Shown here piece by piece: positions 50,901-59,037 of a stretch of 64,000 nt of DNA (position 1 is the first letter of the stretch; every line of letters starts with the position of its first letter). The notes beneath the pieces were generated by a model. That model saw only the letters and a list, made by a program, of their open reading frames with translations. It did not search any database and had not been told where the DNA came from. The translations under genes and the position numbers were made by a program. Source of the DNA: Phycisphaerales bacterium (GTDB lineage: Bacteria > Planctomycetota > Phycisphaerae > Phycisphaerales > SM1A02); assembly GCA_022446885.1 (NCBI GenBank), contig JAKVBU010000010.1, positions 1 to 64,000 of the forward strand, written 5' to 3'.

Positions 50901-51966
50901 TTCCTGTACCAGTAGCGATGGCGTCAAGGCCTTCTTTGATGGTCGGGCTCAGTGGGAGGGTGGCCTGTTTGAGGGACGATTCCAATTGGAGGGGTCTTTG
51001 CGAAGTGCATTGGTCGGCGCGATGGTCGGGCCTGAGGGCGTGGAGGTGCTCGATGCGATCTCGCTTTCGGATGGTGGTCGCAGCCGAGTCACACAAGGTC
51101 GGATCGACTTGCGTGATGTGGGGAACGCGCCCACCGGACTGGTCGATGCCGACATCAAAGTGACTGATGCTCGCCTCGAGGTCGGTGTTGAACTAGATCG
51201 AGTTGACGCTCGAGCTCGGCTGGAACTCGCCCTTCGTGGTGATGCCCCTCCGGCGTTGTCTCTGAGCCTGCATGAAGCCACTGCGATGTTTGGAACACTG
51301 TCGGTGGACCACCTGCGTGGGCAGGTGACGACGGACAGTGAGGGGGTTGCTCATCTGGAGTCGTTTGGGGGCGATTTTGCAGGTGGCCGCTTGTCGCTGG
51401 AGGGACAGGTGGAGCCGGAGGCAGGGGCCTGGTCGATCGTTGCAGCACTTGCGGGCGCTCGCCTTGAGGCGCTCTCGGCGGGGGCACAAGGCGAGGGCCA
51501 TGTCGCTTCGGGCCGAATCGAGACCACGCTTCGATTGGCTGGTCGCACCGGCTCACCCGAGTCCAGGCGAGGCTCCGGTGCATTTCGGATTGTCGAGGGT
51601 GACTTGGGGCCGCTGCCCGTGGCGGTGGGGCTGCAGCAGTTGTTGCAACTCTCATCGCCCATCGTGGACACCATTGACTTCGCGCAGATCGACTATCACA
51701 TCGACGGTGAGTCGCTCACGATGGACGACATCGTGCTTGAGTCTACCAGTGGGGGTATCGCTGCCTTCTCGATGCGCGGGTCGGGCAAGCTCGATTGGAA
51801 GACACTGGATGTGGACTTGAGACTGCGTCCTCGAGGCGGTTGGCTCGTGATCGGCGACATTCTGGGTGCTCTGCAGGATCAATTGTACGAGGTGAGTGTT
51901 ACCGGCTCGCTGGTTGATCCTGAGATCGACATCGTGCCTCTGCCGGGCCTCACACGAAGCGATTAG
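47989..51966 (+). CDS. Large AsmA-like envelope protein
   Basis: A 1325-residue protein anchored by one N-terminal membrane segment (about residues 12-33, ALCVGIGVPLVGVLLIGAVI). The rest is a very long series of beta-strand repeats in the periplasm, like AsmA/TamB/YhdP proteins, which are thought to form a hydrophobic groove carrying lipids to the outer membrane. The start (LAAALGGPVSIGAMEWEQGD) is typical of the AsmA N-terminus, and the end carries the AsmA C-terminal segment (DTIDFAQIDYHIDGESLTMD, then FSMRGSGKLDWKTLDVDL, ending in PEIDIVPLPG). A Gly-rich loop (GGGGGGS) lies near residue 145. It is followed 12 nt later by the LOG gene. Confidence 0.82.
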   Translation: MLNWIKGRKKKALCVGIGVPLVGVLLIGAVIWLWPGALRGTIESRLAAALGGPVSIGAMEWEQGDLQLSDVSLRAEGLQGPVADILHISSMRIDIAPGAAFTSDSMLEAIYIETARVLVAGEEGAEEDRLNLSWLSPPAGGSGAGGGGGGSQPPSVRIDRLDLEVGTFDGVSFTQTGKAGFKVELQGEPDGGLRGTLQELDVASPMTLHAHGVPGTASVDLEATGVRLDDRTRGLIPFPRAQQAIQTLALQGDVPMFKLSLSQARLVSGLLVLDDMSLRLDPNWFDLPGGADFWVAYEAGHLRPGSAAPLMRIDGGRIEFEDDRLTVSTLRGSLVSKDGSSTAVPWAVDLDIHALMDTLAGADDLEQAMHDVAFELRLSADQFRVEQDVPVVLPERAARILELFGVQSGLAGIRLVASTSGPEDAVDISGLVNITDARGAYEQFPYPLTGLNAEIEFDLDQVHVRRLHADGRHGSTLSINGQVETASGNDIDLDIEAKRVPIDGVFLSALPDVAGDALRDVLPPDRDLPLDSGAVGLASGSRVQDIVDLDLHVHRSGGGEVEISGRIDFDHLEVQWQAFPWPVLLDRGWFDWTDGVLTLHSTAGQGVGLRTPDGVIGHIDVMIDLPPLGADPEEAPFEAQVALNVRQQPITGALREAVRELTSEGGELLQRTQLSGLLDLDADIHLTTAVPSTFNVRIDLRNGLADAAGLEIVDTVTLADLLGATDCHVDGTLHVQRDSIQLEHFRIQADDRLILLSGAAPGSGVMQVDARDLHAGEWVARLLPPQSRTQGMDIAHRWEPEGRFSFVGTLDGDNRILGAVTDAAVTLHGFEPPISLRQSSGAVRLNGLDVSFDDVLIGSSTQGRSLGTLAINGSRSDGVGALRIVGTDVELASGLVFDLVPEFADPRFRELWVSLDLAGTVDLETRLTPDSWRLLLRPKTIAATRNDRRFMVSVHSGDIELNDAGLTASGISCTSSDGVKAFFDGRAQWEGGLFEGRFQLEGSLRSALVGAMVGPEGVEVLDAISLSDGGRSRVTQGRIDLRDVGNAPTGLVDADIKVTDARLEVGVELDRVDARARLELALRGDAPPALSLSLHEATAMFGTLSVDHLRGQVTTDSEGVAHLESFGGDFAGGRLSLEGQVEPEAGAWSIVAALAGARLEALSAGAQGEGHVASGRIETTLRLAGRTGSPESRRGSGAFRIVEGDLGPLPVAVGLQQLLQLSSPIVDTIDFAQIDYHIDGESLTMDDIVLESTSGGIAAFSMRGSGKLDWKTLDVDLRLRPRGGWLVIGDILGALQDQLYEVSVTGSLVDPEIDIVPLPGLTRSD

Positions 51967-51969
51967 AAT
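51964..51969 (+). promoter_or_regulatory. -10 hexamer of the LOG-family gene
   Basis: TAGAAT, 9 nt before ATG 51979; it overlaps the stop codon of the AsmA-like gene. Confidence 0.4.
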
Positions 51970-51978
51970 CTGCGGTTC

Positions 51979-53022
51979 ATGACAGCCCCCGACACACCAC
52001 GCCCGGAAGCACTGCCTGTATCACTTCGCCGCCGCACCGAGGCATTCGTTTCGGAGTTGCTGCCTGAGGTAGATGTGCAGCAGCGTCGGCATGTGGAGGA
52101 TCTTGTCCGTTCTGCCGTACGGCTGGCCCTGGATGGCGCCGACGAGGGCCAGATGCGTCTGGTCAGCCGAGCCGTGCGGGAAATGCGCCACGCTTGGGTT
52201 GTGTTCAATGCTTGGCGGGGGACGCGGAAGATCGCCATCTACGGCTCGGCTCGAACGCCGGAAGACCACCCGGACTACGAGGCGGCAAGGGCGTTCTCGC
52301 GGCTCATGGCAGGGCACGACTGGATGAGCATTACCGGGGCGGGCGACGGGATCATGAAGGCAGGGCATGAAGGGCCCAGTCGATCGCACGCGTTCGGCTT
52401 GCGCATCAGGCTGCCCTTTGAGACGGCGGCAAACACGGTGATTGAAGGCGATCCCAAGCTCGTCTCCTTTCGCTACTTCTTCACCCGCAAGTTGATGTTC
52501 ATGGCCCACGCTGATGCCGTCGCCGTGTGCCCTGGGGGATTCGGCACGCAAGACGAGTTGTTCGAGTGCCTGACGCTTATCCAAACGGGCAAGAGTTCGA
52601 TCGTGCCGGTGGTGCTGCTGGAGGGCGCGGGCGGGCATTACTGGGATGACTGGCTCAAGTGGATTCGTGAGCACCTCAACGACAATGGTTGGATCTCCTG
52701 TGAAGACCTCTCGCTGCTGCACATCGCTCGCACGCCCGAGGAAGCTCTGGAGCATGTGCTGAAGTTCTATCGGCGGTTCCACTCGGCTCGATACGTGGGG
52801 CCGCGTTATGTCATTCGGTTGAGCAGCCCGTTGGGAGACGCGGATCTAGAAGCGCTGCGCGAGACATACGGTGACCTGGTAGATGAGGGCACCATGCACA
52901 CGTCGGGGCCACTGCCAGGAGAGACGGATCATCTCGATCTTCAGCGTCTCGTCTTCGTGCACACCAAGCGTGACTGGGGGCGCATGCGGCAATTGATCGA
53001 CGCGATCAACGCGGTGCCTTGA
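51979..53022 (+). CDS. LOG-family nucleotide-processing protein
   Basis: A 347-residue Rossmann-fold protein of the LOG/TIGR00730 family. It contains IAIYGSARTPEDHPDYE, SITGAGDGIMKAGHEG, the FTRKLMFMAHADAVAV segment and the active-site PGGFGTQDELFE with the catalytic glutamate. Relatives remove the base from nucleoside monophosphates (cytokinin-activating LOG, PpnN). The long N-terminal and C-terminal helical extensions put it with the larger bacterial forms rather than plant-type LOG. Stop and start overlap with the next gene (TGATG). Confidence 0.85.
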   Translation: MTAPDTPRPEALPVSLRRRTEAFVSELLPEVDVQQRRHVEDLVRSAVRLALDGADEGQMRLVSRAVREMRHAWVVFNAWRGTRKIAIYGSARTPEDHPDYEAARAFSRLMAGHDWMSITGAGDGIMKAGHEGPSRSHAFGLRIRLPFETAANTVIEGDPKLVSFRYFFTRKLMFMAHADAVAVCPGGFGTQDELFECLTLIQTGKSSIVPVVLLEGAGGHYWDDWLKWIREHLNDNGWISCEDLSLLHIARTPEEALEHVLKFYRRFHSARYVGPRYVIRLSSPLGDADLEALRETYGDLVDEGTMHTSGPLPGETDHLDLQRLVFVHTKRDWGRMRQLIDAINAVP

Positions 53023-53672
53023 TGTCGCTGCGGTGTTCAGTTCGGGCGTTCGCTGCACTTGTCCTCAGTTTGGCTGGATGTCAGGGGCCAGCCCCTGTCA
53101 CGCCCGAAGTGTTGCCCCCCGGCGTCTACACGGCTTCACCTATCGCGCCGGAGATTCACGGGGCGGGCGTCGAACTGATTCGCGTGCAGGTCGAGGCTGA
53201 TGTGTCGCAGGTGCACGAGGCGCTCATCGCAGCCGGGGCCCAGCGAGACACCACTGCACAGGAGTGGCGTAGCGGCCTGGAGGCCCTCACCATTGACACG
53301 GCTGTGTTCGAGCCGCTGCTTCGATCGCTGCATCCCGTGGGTACGCCGGACGTGACCTGGATGGGCACACCAGTTCGGTGGGTGCGGGTTGGTGGCGACT
53401 CGGCCTGCACGATAAGCGCTCGCGGGTGGCCGCTGAGCATGGAGTCTTCAGCAGTGGGGGTGGTGGATGTGCGCGTCGAGACGAGCGAGCCCTTGCGACG
53501 CGAGCGGCTCGTGTTGCCCGGTCAGATGTTGGTGTTGGTGCCAGGCGGCACCCAGTACCCGCTTTCTACCGGTGGGCAGGTGACGTCTTCTCCCATCACC
53601 TCCTTGTTGACCCGAGGGGGAACGACGGTGATCGCCTTCAGGCCTCGATTCGGCCCGGTCTCGCCCGGATAG
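53022..53672 (+). CDS. Lipoprotein, unknown function
   Basis: A 216-residue lipoprotein with the signal AALVLSLAGC (Cys near residue 20) and a proline-rich linker. The body has about ten beta-strands, with pieces such as VELIRVQVEADVSQVHEALI, ALTIDTAVFEPLLRSL and RERLVLPGQMLVLVPGG. No family is recognised. The ATG overlaps the LOG stop, so the two are coupled. A role in the envelope is likely from the signal alone. Confidence 0.7.
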   Translation: MSLRCSVRAFAALVLSLAGCQGPAPVTPEVLPPGVYTASPIAPEIHGAGVELIRVQVEADVSQVHEALIAAGAQRDTTAQEWRSGLEALTIDTAVFEPLLRSLHPVGTPDVTWMGTPVRWVRVGGDSACTISARGWPLSMESSAVGVVDVRVETSEPLRRERLVLPGQMLVLVPGGTQYPLSTGGQVTSSPITSLLTRGGTTVIAFRPRFGPVSPG

Positions 53673-53782
53673 GCGGGCAAGGCGTGTAGGTCCGCCTCGG
53701 TCCAGGCGTTTTCAGGGGCCTTGGGCAATCTCTCCGTTCACAGGGGTGTTGGGCTGTTTGCAGGGGAGGGAGGATGCGCCTC

Positions 53783-53995
53783 ATGAAGCGATCTTGTCGA
53801 GAGATGGGCCAAGTGATGATTGCAGTGGCCGGGGCGCTGGTCTGGGTAAGGCTGGTCTCGGTGGGGCTGGCCGCAGGCGTATCAGGCGACGAACCCGCTG
53901 GTTTCTCAGCACGATCCGTCTTGTTCGGATCCAGCCCGTGGCGTCACGACCATGCCCTCCTCGATGCTCGATCAAACACTGGGGCGATGGCCTGA
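53783..53995 (+). CDS. Possible small exported or membrane protein
   Basis: A 70-residue open frame with a basic start (MKRSCREMG), one hydrophobic segment (VMIAVAGALVWVRLVSVGLAAG) and a short Ser/Asp tail. A GGGAGGGAGG run ends 9 nt before the ATG and is the main evidence that it is translated. No similarity is recognised, and it may be spurious. Confidence 0.35.
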   Translation: MKRSCREMGQVMIAVAGALVWVRLVSVGLAAGVSGDEPAGFSARSVLFGSSPWRHDHALLDARSNTGAMA

Positions 53996-54191
53996 GCATG
54001 ATGAGGCTGCCCAGCAGGCGTAGGCCTGTGATTGCCACTGCGAGCCATCTGGAGACGTACGTCTGCTTGTGCCAACAGGCACTGTGAGTTGCACCGTGTT
54101 GGAGAGGGCTTTGATCACCTGGTGATGGCTGCGTGGTCGCCGCTGTGATGCACGGCGTCACGATTGGGGCCTTCTCGGCTAGAATCCCCCG
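53996..54191. other. Region before pssA
   Basis: No convincing gene. A minus-strand frame spans 53781-54368 but is Arg/Pro/His-rich and overlaps pssA. The pssA -10 lies at the right end. Confidence 0.4.
54180..54185 (+). promoter_or_regulatory. -10 hexamer of pssA
   Basis: TAGAAT, 6 nt before the ATG at 54192, with no Shine-Dalgarno: a leaderless start for the pssA-gltX-unknown-fahA operon. Confidence 0.5.
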
Positions 54192-55154
54192 ATGCGCTTG
54201 CGTCAGGACATGGATGATCCAGCGACTCAGTTCGGGGGGGACGACCCCTCCGAGCGGGGCGGGCGGCGTCGTTCGCGTCGAATCCGCCTTCGAAAACTTG
54301 GGCCTACCGGCGTCTGGCCGACGCTGTTCACGCTGGGAAATCTGGTTGCGGGCTTTACGGCGATTCATTTTGCGGCCAAGCCAGTCATTGCCGGAGAGGC
54401 TGTGGCCGGTCCGTGGGGCTGGACGTCATTGACAGTCGCATCGGTGCTGGTGCTGCTTGGTGCGTTCTTCGACTGTATTGACGGGTCGGTGGCCCGTTTG
54501 ACGGACGGCGTTACTGAAATGGGCGGGCAACTGGACTCGCTCGCGGATCTGGTCACGTTTGGGGTGGCCCCGGCCTTCATCACGCTGCATGTGGCCAGCC
54601 AGTACATCGGGGTCGAGGGCATCAGTTCGATCGTCAATCCAGACACGGCGACCACGCTGGGCAAGATCAGCTGGGCCATCGCCGCCATCTTTGTCTGCTG
54701 CGCCGCCCTGCGGCTGGCGAGGTTCAATGTCGAGACGGCCAGCGGGCGATTGGGTGACACGCTCTCCTTCCGGGGCTTGCCCACACCGGGCGCTGCTGGG
54801 GCTGTAGTGGGCCTGGTGCTGATGCACGAACATCTCGCCGTTGTGGCCGGCAACAATCCTGAGGGCGCGATGTCGATCGTGGTGGGTCTCATCGCCATTG
54901 CATTGCCATTTGTTGCACTGCTCGCGGCGATCATGATGGTGTCCACGGTGCCGTACCGCCATCTGGCCAACCGATACCTGCGGGTGTCTCGATCATTCGG
55001 CTATCTCGTTCGGGTCGCGGTGCTGCTGTGCCTTGCGGTGCTGTGGTTGCAGGAGACAATTGCAGCCGTCTTCCTGCTCTATCTGTGCAGTGGTCCTGTT
55101 GATGTGCTGCTCAATCGCGGGCGAGTCGGCCGCGAGCAGGATGTTGCGGCATGA
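54192..55154 (+). CDS. pssA: CDP-diacylglycerol-serine O-phosphatidyltransferase
   Basis: A 320-residue membrane enzyme that makes phosphatidylserine, the precursor of phosphatidylethanolamine. The CDP-alcohol transferase motif is complete: Asp97, Gly98, Ala101, Arg102, Gly111, Asp115 and Asp119 within FDCIDGSVARL and GGQLDSLADL. About eight membrane segments follow the basic N-terminus. The start ATG at 54192 is leaderless by the -10 spacing. It is the first gene of an operon with gltX (overlap ATGA), an unknown gene and fahA. Confidence 0.92.
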   Translation: MRLRQDMDDPATQFGGDDPSERGGRRRSRRIRLRKLGPTGVWPTLFTLGNLVAGFTAIHFAAKPVIAGEAVAGPWGWTSLTVASVLVLLGAFFDCIDGSVARLTDGVTEMGGQLDSLADLVTFGVAPAFITLHVASQYIGVEGISSIVNPDTATTLGKISWAIAAIFVCCAALRLARFNVETASGRLGDTLSFRGLPTPGAAGAVVGLVLMHEHLAVVAGNNPEGAMSIVVGLIAIALPFVALLAAIMMVSTVPYRHLANRYLRVSRSFGYLVRVAVLLCLAVLWLQETIAAVFLLYLCSGPVDVLLNRGRVGREQDVAA

Positions 55155-56806
55155 TTCGAACACGATTTGCACCCAGCCCGACTGGAGACTTGCATGTCGG
55201 CGGGGCACGTAGCGCGCTCTTTTGCTGGGCCTTTGCGCGGCACGAGGCAGGGCGATTTCTGCTGCGCATTGAGGACACAGATCAGAAGCGATCCTCTGCC
55301 GCTGCGGGGCTGGGCTTTCTCGAAGCCCTCGACTGGCTCGGTATTGACTGGGATGAGGGGCCCGAGCACGGCACAAGTGGCGGCGGCAATACCGGGCCGT
55401 ACTTCCAATCGCAGCGATTGGAGATCTATCAGGCGCAGATGCAGCGTCTGATCGATGCGGGTGTCGCATACAGAGCCTTCGAGACGCCTGAAGAACTTGC
55501 CCAGGCCCGGGCCGGGGCCCGCCAGCGCAAGGAGGCCTACCGCTACGACCGCGCTGCGCTCTCGCTCGATGCCGACACAGTGCAGCAATATCTCGACGAG
55601 GGGCGGCCGCACGTCATTCGATTCAAGGTGCCTGATGAGCCGGTGGTGGTGGTTGATGCCGTGCTTGGAGAAGTTCGGATTGAGGCGGGGGAGTTGGAAG
55701 ACTTCGTTATTCGCAAGGCTGACGGCTTCCCCACATATCACTTCGCCGTTGTCGTGGATGATCAGTCGATGGGTGTGACGCATGTGCTGCGTGGTCAGGA
55801 ACATCTGGCCAACACGCCCAAGCACGTGCTGCTGCAACAGGCACTGGGGTACGACACGCCTGTCTATGCCCACGTGTCCCTGATCTTCAATCCAGATGGC
55901 TCAAAGATGTCCAAGCGCGACAAGGACAAGGCGCTGCGGGCTGCGGTGCGTGAGCGCGGTCTGGATGCGCCACCTGCAGGTTGCGGCATCGACACAGATG
56001 CGTGGAGCAGTTGGCTGTCGGACAAGACCACCCAATTGGGCCATGAGCAGGCCGAGGCGCTCGCGGGCGTGCTCGATATTGAGTTGCCCGAGATCAACGT
56101 GTCGGACTTTCGGCGGGCGGGCTATCTCCCCGAGGTACTGCTGAACTATCTGGCGCTTCTTGGTTGGTCGCCAGGAGACGATCGTGAACAGTTCGACAAG
56201 GCATTCCTTGTAGAGCACTTCTCGCTGGATCGAATCGTCAAGAGCCCGGCCAAGTTCGATCGGGCGAAACTCAAGGCGTTCAATCTCGATGCAATTCAAG
56301 CCATGGATGCGGATGCGTTCACGACGCGGCTGCGGGCATTTGCCCAGCAATTCGAGGGCGCCTTCCTCGAGGCCATGACGCCCGAGCAGTTTGAGACCTT
56401 TGCAGGGGCGAATCACGAGCGGTGCAAGACGCTTACGGATCCATTTGATCAGGGGCGGTTCTTTGTCATGGCTGACGATGAGATCACTTGGCCTGATGTC
56501 AAAGGGCTCCGCAAGGCCCTGTGCAAAGGGGATCCCACCGGCTACGAACGCCTGGAGGCGATTCGCCCGATGCTGGAAGGCCTGAGCGACTGGAGTGCTG
56601 CCTCTCTGGAGTCGGCGATTGGTGACTGGGCCAAGTCCAACTGCGAGGGCAATCTCGGCCGCATTGCCCAGCCGCTGCGCGTCGCCGTCAGTGGTGGCAC
56701 CGTCAGCCCGCCGATCTTCGACACGCTGGAGATTCTGGGGCAGGCGGCCGTCCTGCGTCGGATCGAGCGTTGCCTGGCCCACCAATTGAACACCGCCACC
56801 TCCTGA
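55151..56806 (+). CDS. gltX: Glutamyl-tRNA synthetase
   Basis: A class I tRNA synthetase that charges tRNA-Glu (and possibly tRNA-Gln in a two-step route). The HIGH-type signature is in APSPTGDLHVGGAR (residues 8-21), and the KMSKS-type loop is KMSKR at 253-257. Between this loop and the conserved GYLPEVLLNYLALLGWSPGD lies an extra piece of about 60 residues (GLDAPPAGCGIDTDAWSSWL and a helical part), making the protein 551 residues, longer than the usual ~470-500. ATGA overlaps the pssA stop. No catalytic residue is missing. Confidence 0.93.
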   Translation: MIRTRFAPSPTGDLHVGGARSALFCWAFARHEAGRFLLRIEDTDQKRSSAAAGLGFLEALDWLGIDWDEGPEHGTSGGGNTGPYFQSQRLEIYQAQMQRLIDAGVAYRAFETPEELAQARAGARQRKEAYRYDRAALSLDADTVQQYLDEGRPHVIRFKVPDEPVVVVDAVLGEVRIEAGELEDFVIRKADGFPTYHFAVVVDDQSMGVTHVLRGQEHLANTPKHVLLQQALGYDTPVYAHVSLIFNPDGSKMSKRDKDKALRAAVRERGLDAPPAGCGIDTDAWSSWLSDKTTQLGHEQAEALAGVLDIELPEINVSDFRRAGYLPEVLLNYLALLGWSPGDDREQFDKAFLVEHFSLDRIVKSPAKFDRAKLKAFNLDAIQAMDADAFTTRLRAFAQQFEGAFLEAMTPEQFETFAGANHERCKTLTDPFDQGRFFVMADDEITWPDVKGLRKALCKGDPTGYERLEAIRPMLEGLSDWSAASLESAIGDWAKSNCEGNLGRIAQPLRVAVSGGTVSPPIFDTLEILGQAAVLRRIERCLAHQLNTATS

Positions 56807-56818
56807 GGATGATCGCCC

Positions 56819-57727
56819 ATGCCCGCCTTTGAAGCACTGCTTGATGGTCTGGTTGATTACGCCGGCCTGTATCCCCCCGCCTCGCTGGACATGCCTGCGA
56901 TGGTCGAACAGTACGCCATGGCGCTTGCTTCGGAGGAGGCCTGGATGGTGGGCCGGGTCATCGTGCCGGTGTCTGGCCTTGATGACTTCGAGGATGCCGC
57001 AATAGGTGCATTGCCCGGTCATGAAGATGACGACCCCTGGGTGATCAGCGCTTTGGTGAATGCCGATCAACTCGAGGCCGATCTGGATCGAGTGCTTCGA
57101 TTCAATGAAGTTCATGCTGAACCGGGCAATGGGCTTGCGCTGATCGACGCTGTTGAGGTGAAGGCCTCTGATGCCGCCGGCATCGAGTCGATTGCGGCGG
57201 CGCTGCCCGAGGGCCTCTTCGCTTTCGTCGAGATCCCTGTCGATCGGGATCCACGAGGGTTGTTGGCTCAACTTGCCGGAGATGAGTTGGCGGCCAAGGT
57301 GCGCACCGGGGGGATCGAGCCGCATCTGTATCCCGACGTGGCCGACGTGGCGGCCTTCATCGTGCATGCTGCTGCGGCCGAGGTGCCATTCAAGGCCACG
57401 GCAGGGATGCATCATCCGCTGCCTAACGACAACCCAGCCGTGCCAGCTCGGCAGTTGGGGTTCGTGAACGTCTTTCTAGCGGCTGCACTCGCGCAGCATG
57501 AGGGTCTTGATGCTGCCGCCGTGGCGCAGGTGCTCGAACTCGACGACCCGGGCAAGATTGGCTTTGACGGGGCAGAGGCTCGTATCGGCGACCATGTCAT
57601 CGATGCGGCGTGTATCGAAGAATCAAGACTGACCTTCTGCACCAGTTTCGGCTCGTGCAGCATTGACGAACCGCGTGACGATCTCGCCGCGCTTGGCTGG
57701 CTCGAGGCCCAAGGCCTGCTGGAGTAG
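56819..57727 (+). CDS. Conserved hypothetical protein next to fahA
   Basis: A 302-residue cytoplasmic protein. It has a strongly patterned sequence: LLDGLVDYAGLYPPASLDM at the N-terminus, FAFVEIPVDRDP, the motif KVRTGG (about residue 162), FKATAGMHHPL (about 195) and GFVNVFLAAALA. Such K-x-R-T-G-G and K-A-T-A-G-x-H-H-P motifs look like the phosphate- or carboxylate-binding turns of a TIM-barrel enzyme, but no activity is known. It lies 12 nt after gltX and 4 nt before fahA, so a role in aromatic amino-acid breakdown is possible. Confidence 0.65.
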   Translation: MPAFEALLDGLVDYAGLYPPASLDMPAMVEQYAMALASEEAWMVGRVIVPVSGLDDFEDAAIGALPGHEDDDPWVISALVNADQLEADLDRVLRFNEVHAEPGNGLALIDAVEVKASDAAGIESIAAALPEGLFAFVEIPVDRDPRGLLAQLAGDELAAKVRTGGIEPHLYPDVADVAAFIVHAAAAEVPFKATAGMHHPLPNDNPAVPARQLGFVNVFLAAALAQHEGLDAAAVAQVLELDDPGKIGFDGAEARIGDHVIDAACIEESRLTFCTSFGSCSIDEPRDDLAALGWLEAQGLLE

Positions 57728-57731
57728 CACA

Positions 57732-59003
57732 ATGTCTGATCACGTGGCCCGCAGTTGGGTTGAATCCGCCAATGATCCAGCCAGTGATTTCCCGCTGGCC
57801 AATCTTCCCTGGGGTGTCTTTGCCGGGGCTGATGGCCTTGGTCGCATCGGCGTGGCCATCGGTGATCGAGTGCTGGATGTACGACGAGCCATCGAGCAAG
57901 AGGCGTTGCAGGTGTCACCTGCGACGGCATGTGCCCTGAGCGCCAGCACGCTCAACGCCCTGATGGGGGCGGGGCAGCCTGCGTGGCGTGAGGCCCGACG
58001 GGCGGTGCGTGATCTGCTGGCCGATGGTGCACCCGTTCGCAGCGAGTTGCTGCATGAACAGTCGCTTGTCGAGATGTTGCTGCCGGCAACCATCGGTGAC
58101 TACACCGACTTTTATGCCGCTCGCTGCCATGCAACAAACGTGGGTCGCATGTTCCGCCCTGATGGCGATCCGCTGCTTCCCAATTACCTACATCTTCCCG
58201 TGGGGTATCACGGGCGTGCCAGCAGTGTTGTGGTTTCCGGAACCGACATCATTCGGCCCCATGGGCAGCTCAAACCCGATGACGGGCCGCCCGTGTTCGG
58301 CCCGTGTCGACTGCTGGATCACGAATTGGAATTCGGAGCCTTCGTGGGCACCGGAAATGACATGGGGGCACGCGTCTCGATGTCCGAGGCGATGGATCGG
58401 CTGTTTGGCATCGTGATTCTCAATGATTGGTCGGCTCGCGACGTGCAGAAGTGGGAGTACCAGCCGCTTGGCCCGTTCAACGCCAAGAACTTCGCCACGA
58501 GCATCTCGCCTTGGGTCGTGACCATTGATGCGCTGAAGCCCTATCGCCGCAGCGGCCCGGCCCGAGAGGACGGTGATCCGGCAGTGCTGGAGTACCTGCA
58601 GCCGGTCACGGAGGACGTGCTCGATGTGCGGTGCGCCGTGACGCTGGCATCGGCCGACATGCGTGCATCGGGCACGGCTCCGATGCGAATCTCAGAGGGT
58701 TCACTGGCGGATCTAACGTGGACCTTCAGCCAGATGCTCGTCCATCACACCAGCACGGGCTGCCCGATGCGCCCGGGTGATCTGATGGGGTCGGGCACGA
58801 TCAGTGGCCCGGACAAGTCGGCTCGTGGGTGTCTGCTTGAATTGACTTGGCGGGGCACTGAGCCCATCGACTTGCCAGATGGAACGCAGCGGCGATTCCT
58901 GCTCGATGGCGATGAGCTCACCATTCACGCTTGGTGCGAGCGTGAGGATGCACCTCGCATCGGGCTTGGGTCTTGCACCGGCGTCATTCAGGCCGCCAAG
59001 TAG
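57732..59003 (+). CDS. fahA: Fumarylacetoacetase
   Basis: Fah cuts fumarylacetoacetate into fumarate and acetoacetate, the last step of tyrosine breakdown. The 423-residue protein shows VDDF-like ground plan with DYTDFYAARCHATNVG, the metal and catalytic region LPVGYHGRASSVVVSG, LDHELEFGAFVG, NDWSARDVQKWEYQPLGPF, KNFATSISPWVV and the C-terminal GSGTISGP and LELTWRG. These are full-length eukaryote-type FAH features, not the short FAH-like hydratases. No other tyrosine pathway gene (hppD, hmgA, maiA) is in the window. Start ATG 57732 follows the previous stop by 4 nt. Confidence 0.94.
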   Translation: MSDHVARSWVESANDPASDFPLANLPWGVFAGADGLGRIGVAIGDRVLDVRRAIEQEALQVSPATACALSASTLNALMGAGQPAWREARRAVRDLLADGAPVRSELLHEQSLVEMLLPATIGDYTDFYAARCHATNVGRMFRPDGDPLLPNYLHLPVGYHGRASSVVVSGTDIIRPHGQLKPDDGPPVFGPCRLLDHELEFGAFVGTGNDMGARVSMSEAMDRLFGIVILNDWSARDVQKWEYQPLGPFNAKNFATSISPWVVTIDALKPYRRSGPAREDGDPAVLEYLQPVTEDVLDVRCAVTLASADMRASGTAPMRISEGSLADLTWTFSQMLVHHTSTGCPMRPGDLMGSGTISGPDKSARGCLLELTWRGTEPIDLPDGTQRRFLLDGDELTIHAWCEREDAPRIGLGSCTGVIQAAK

Positions 59004-59037
59004 GGGCCGTCAACGAGAGGCTGGCTGACTGTGGGCA

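Noticed and set aside
53781-54368. Minus-strand 195-codon frame
   Set aside because: Arg/Pro-rich, overlaps pssA and has no start signal.
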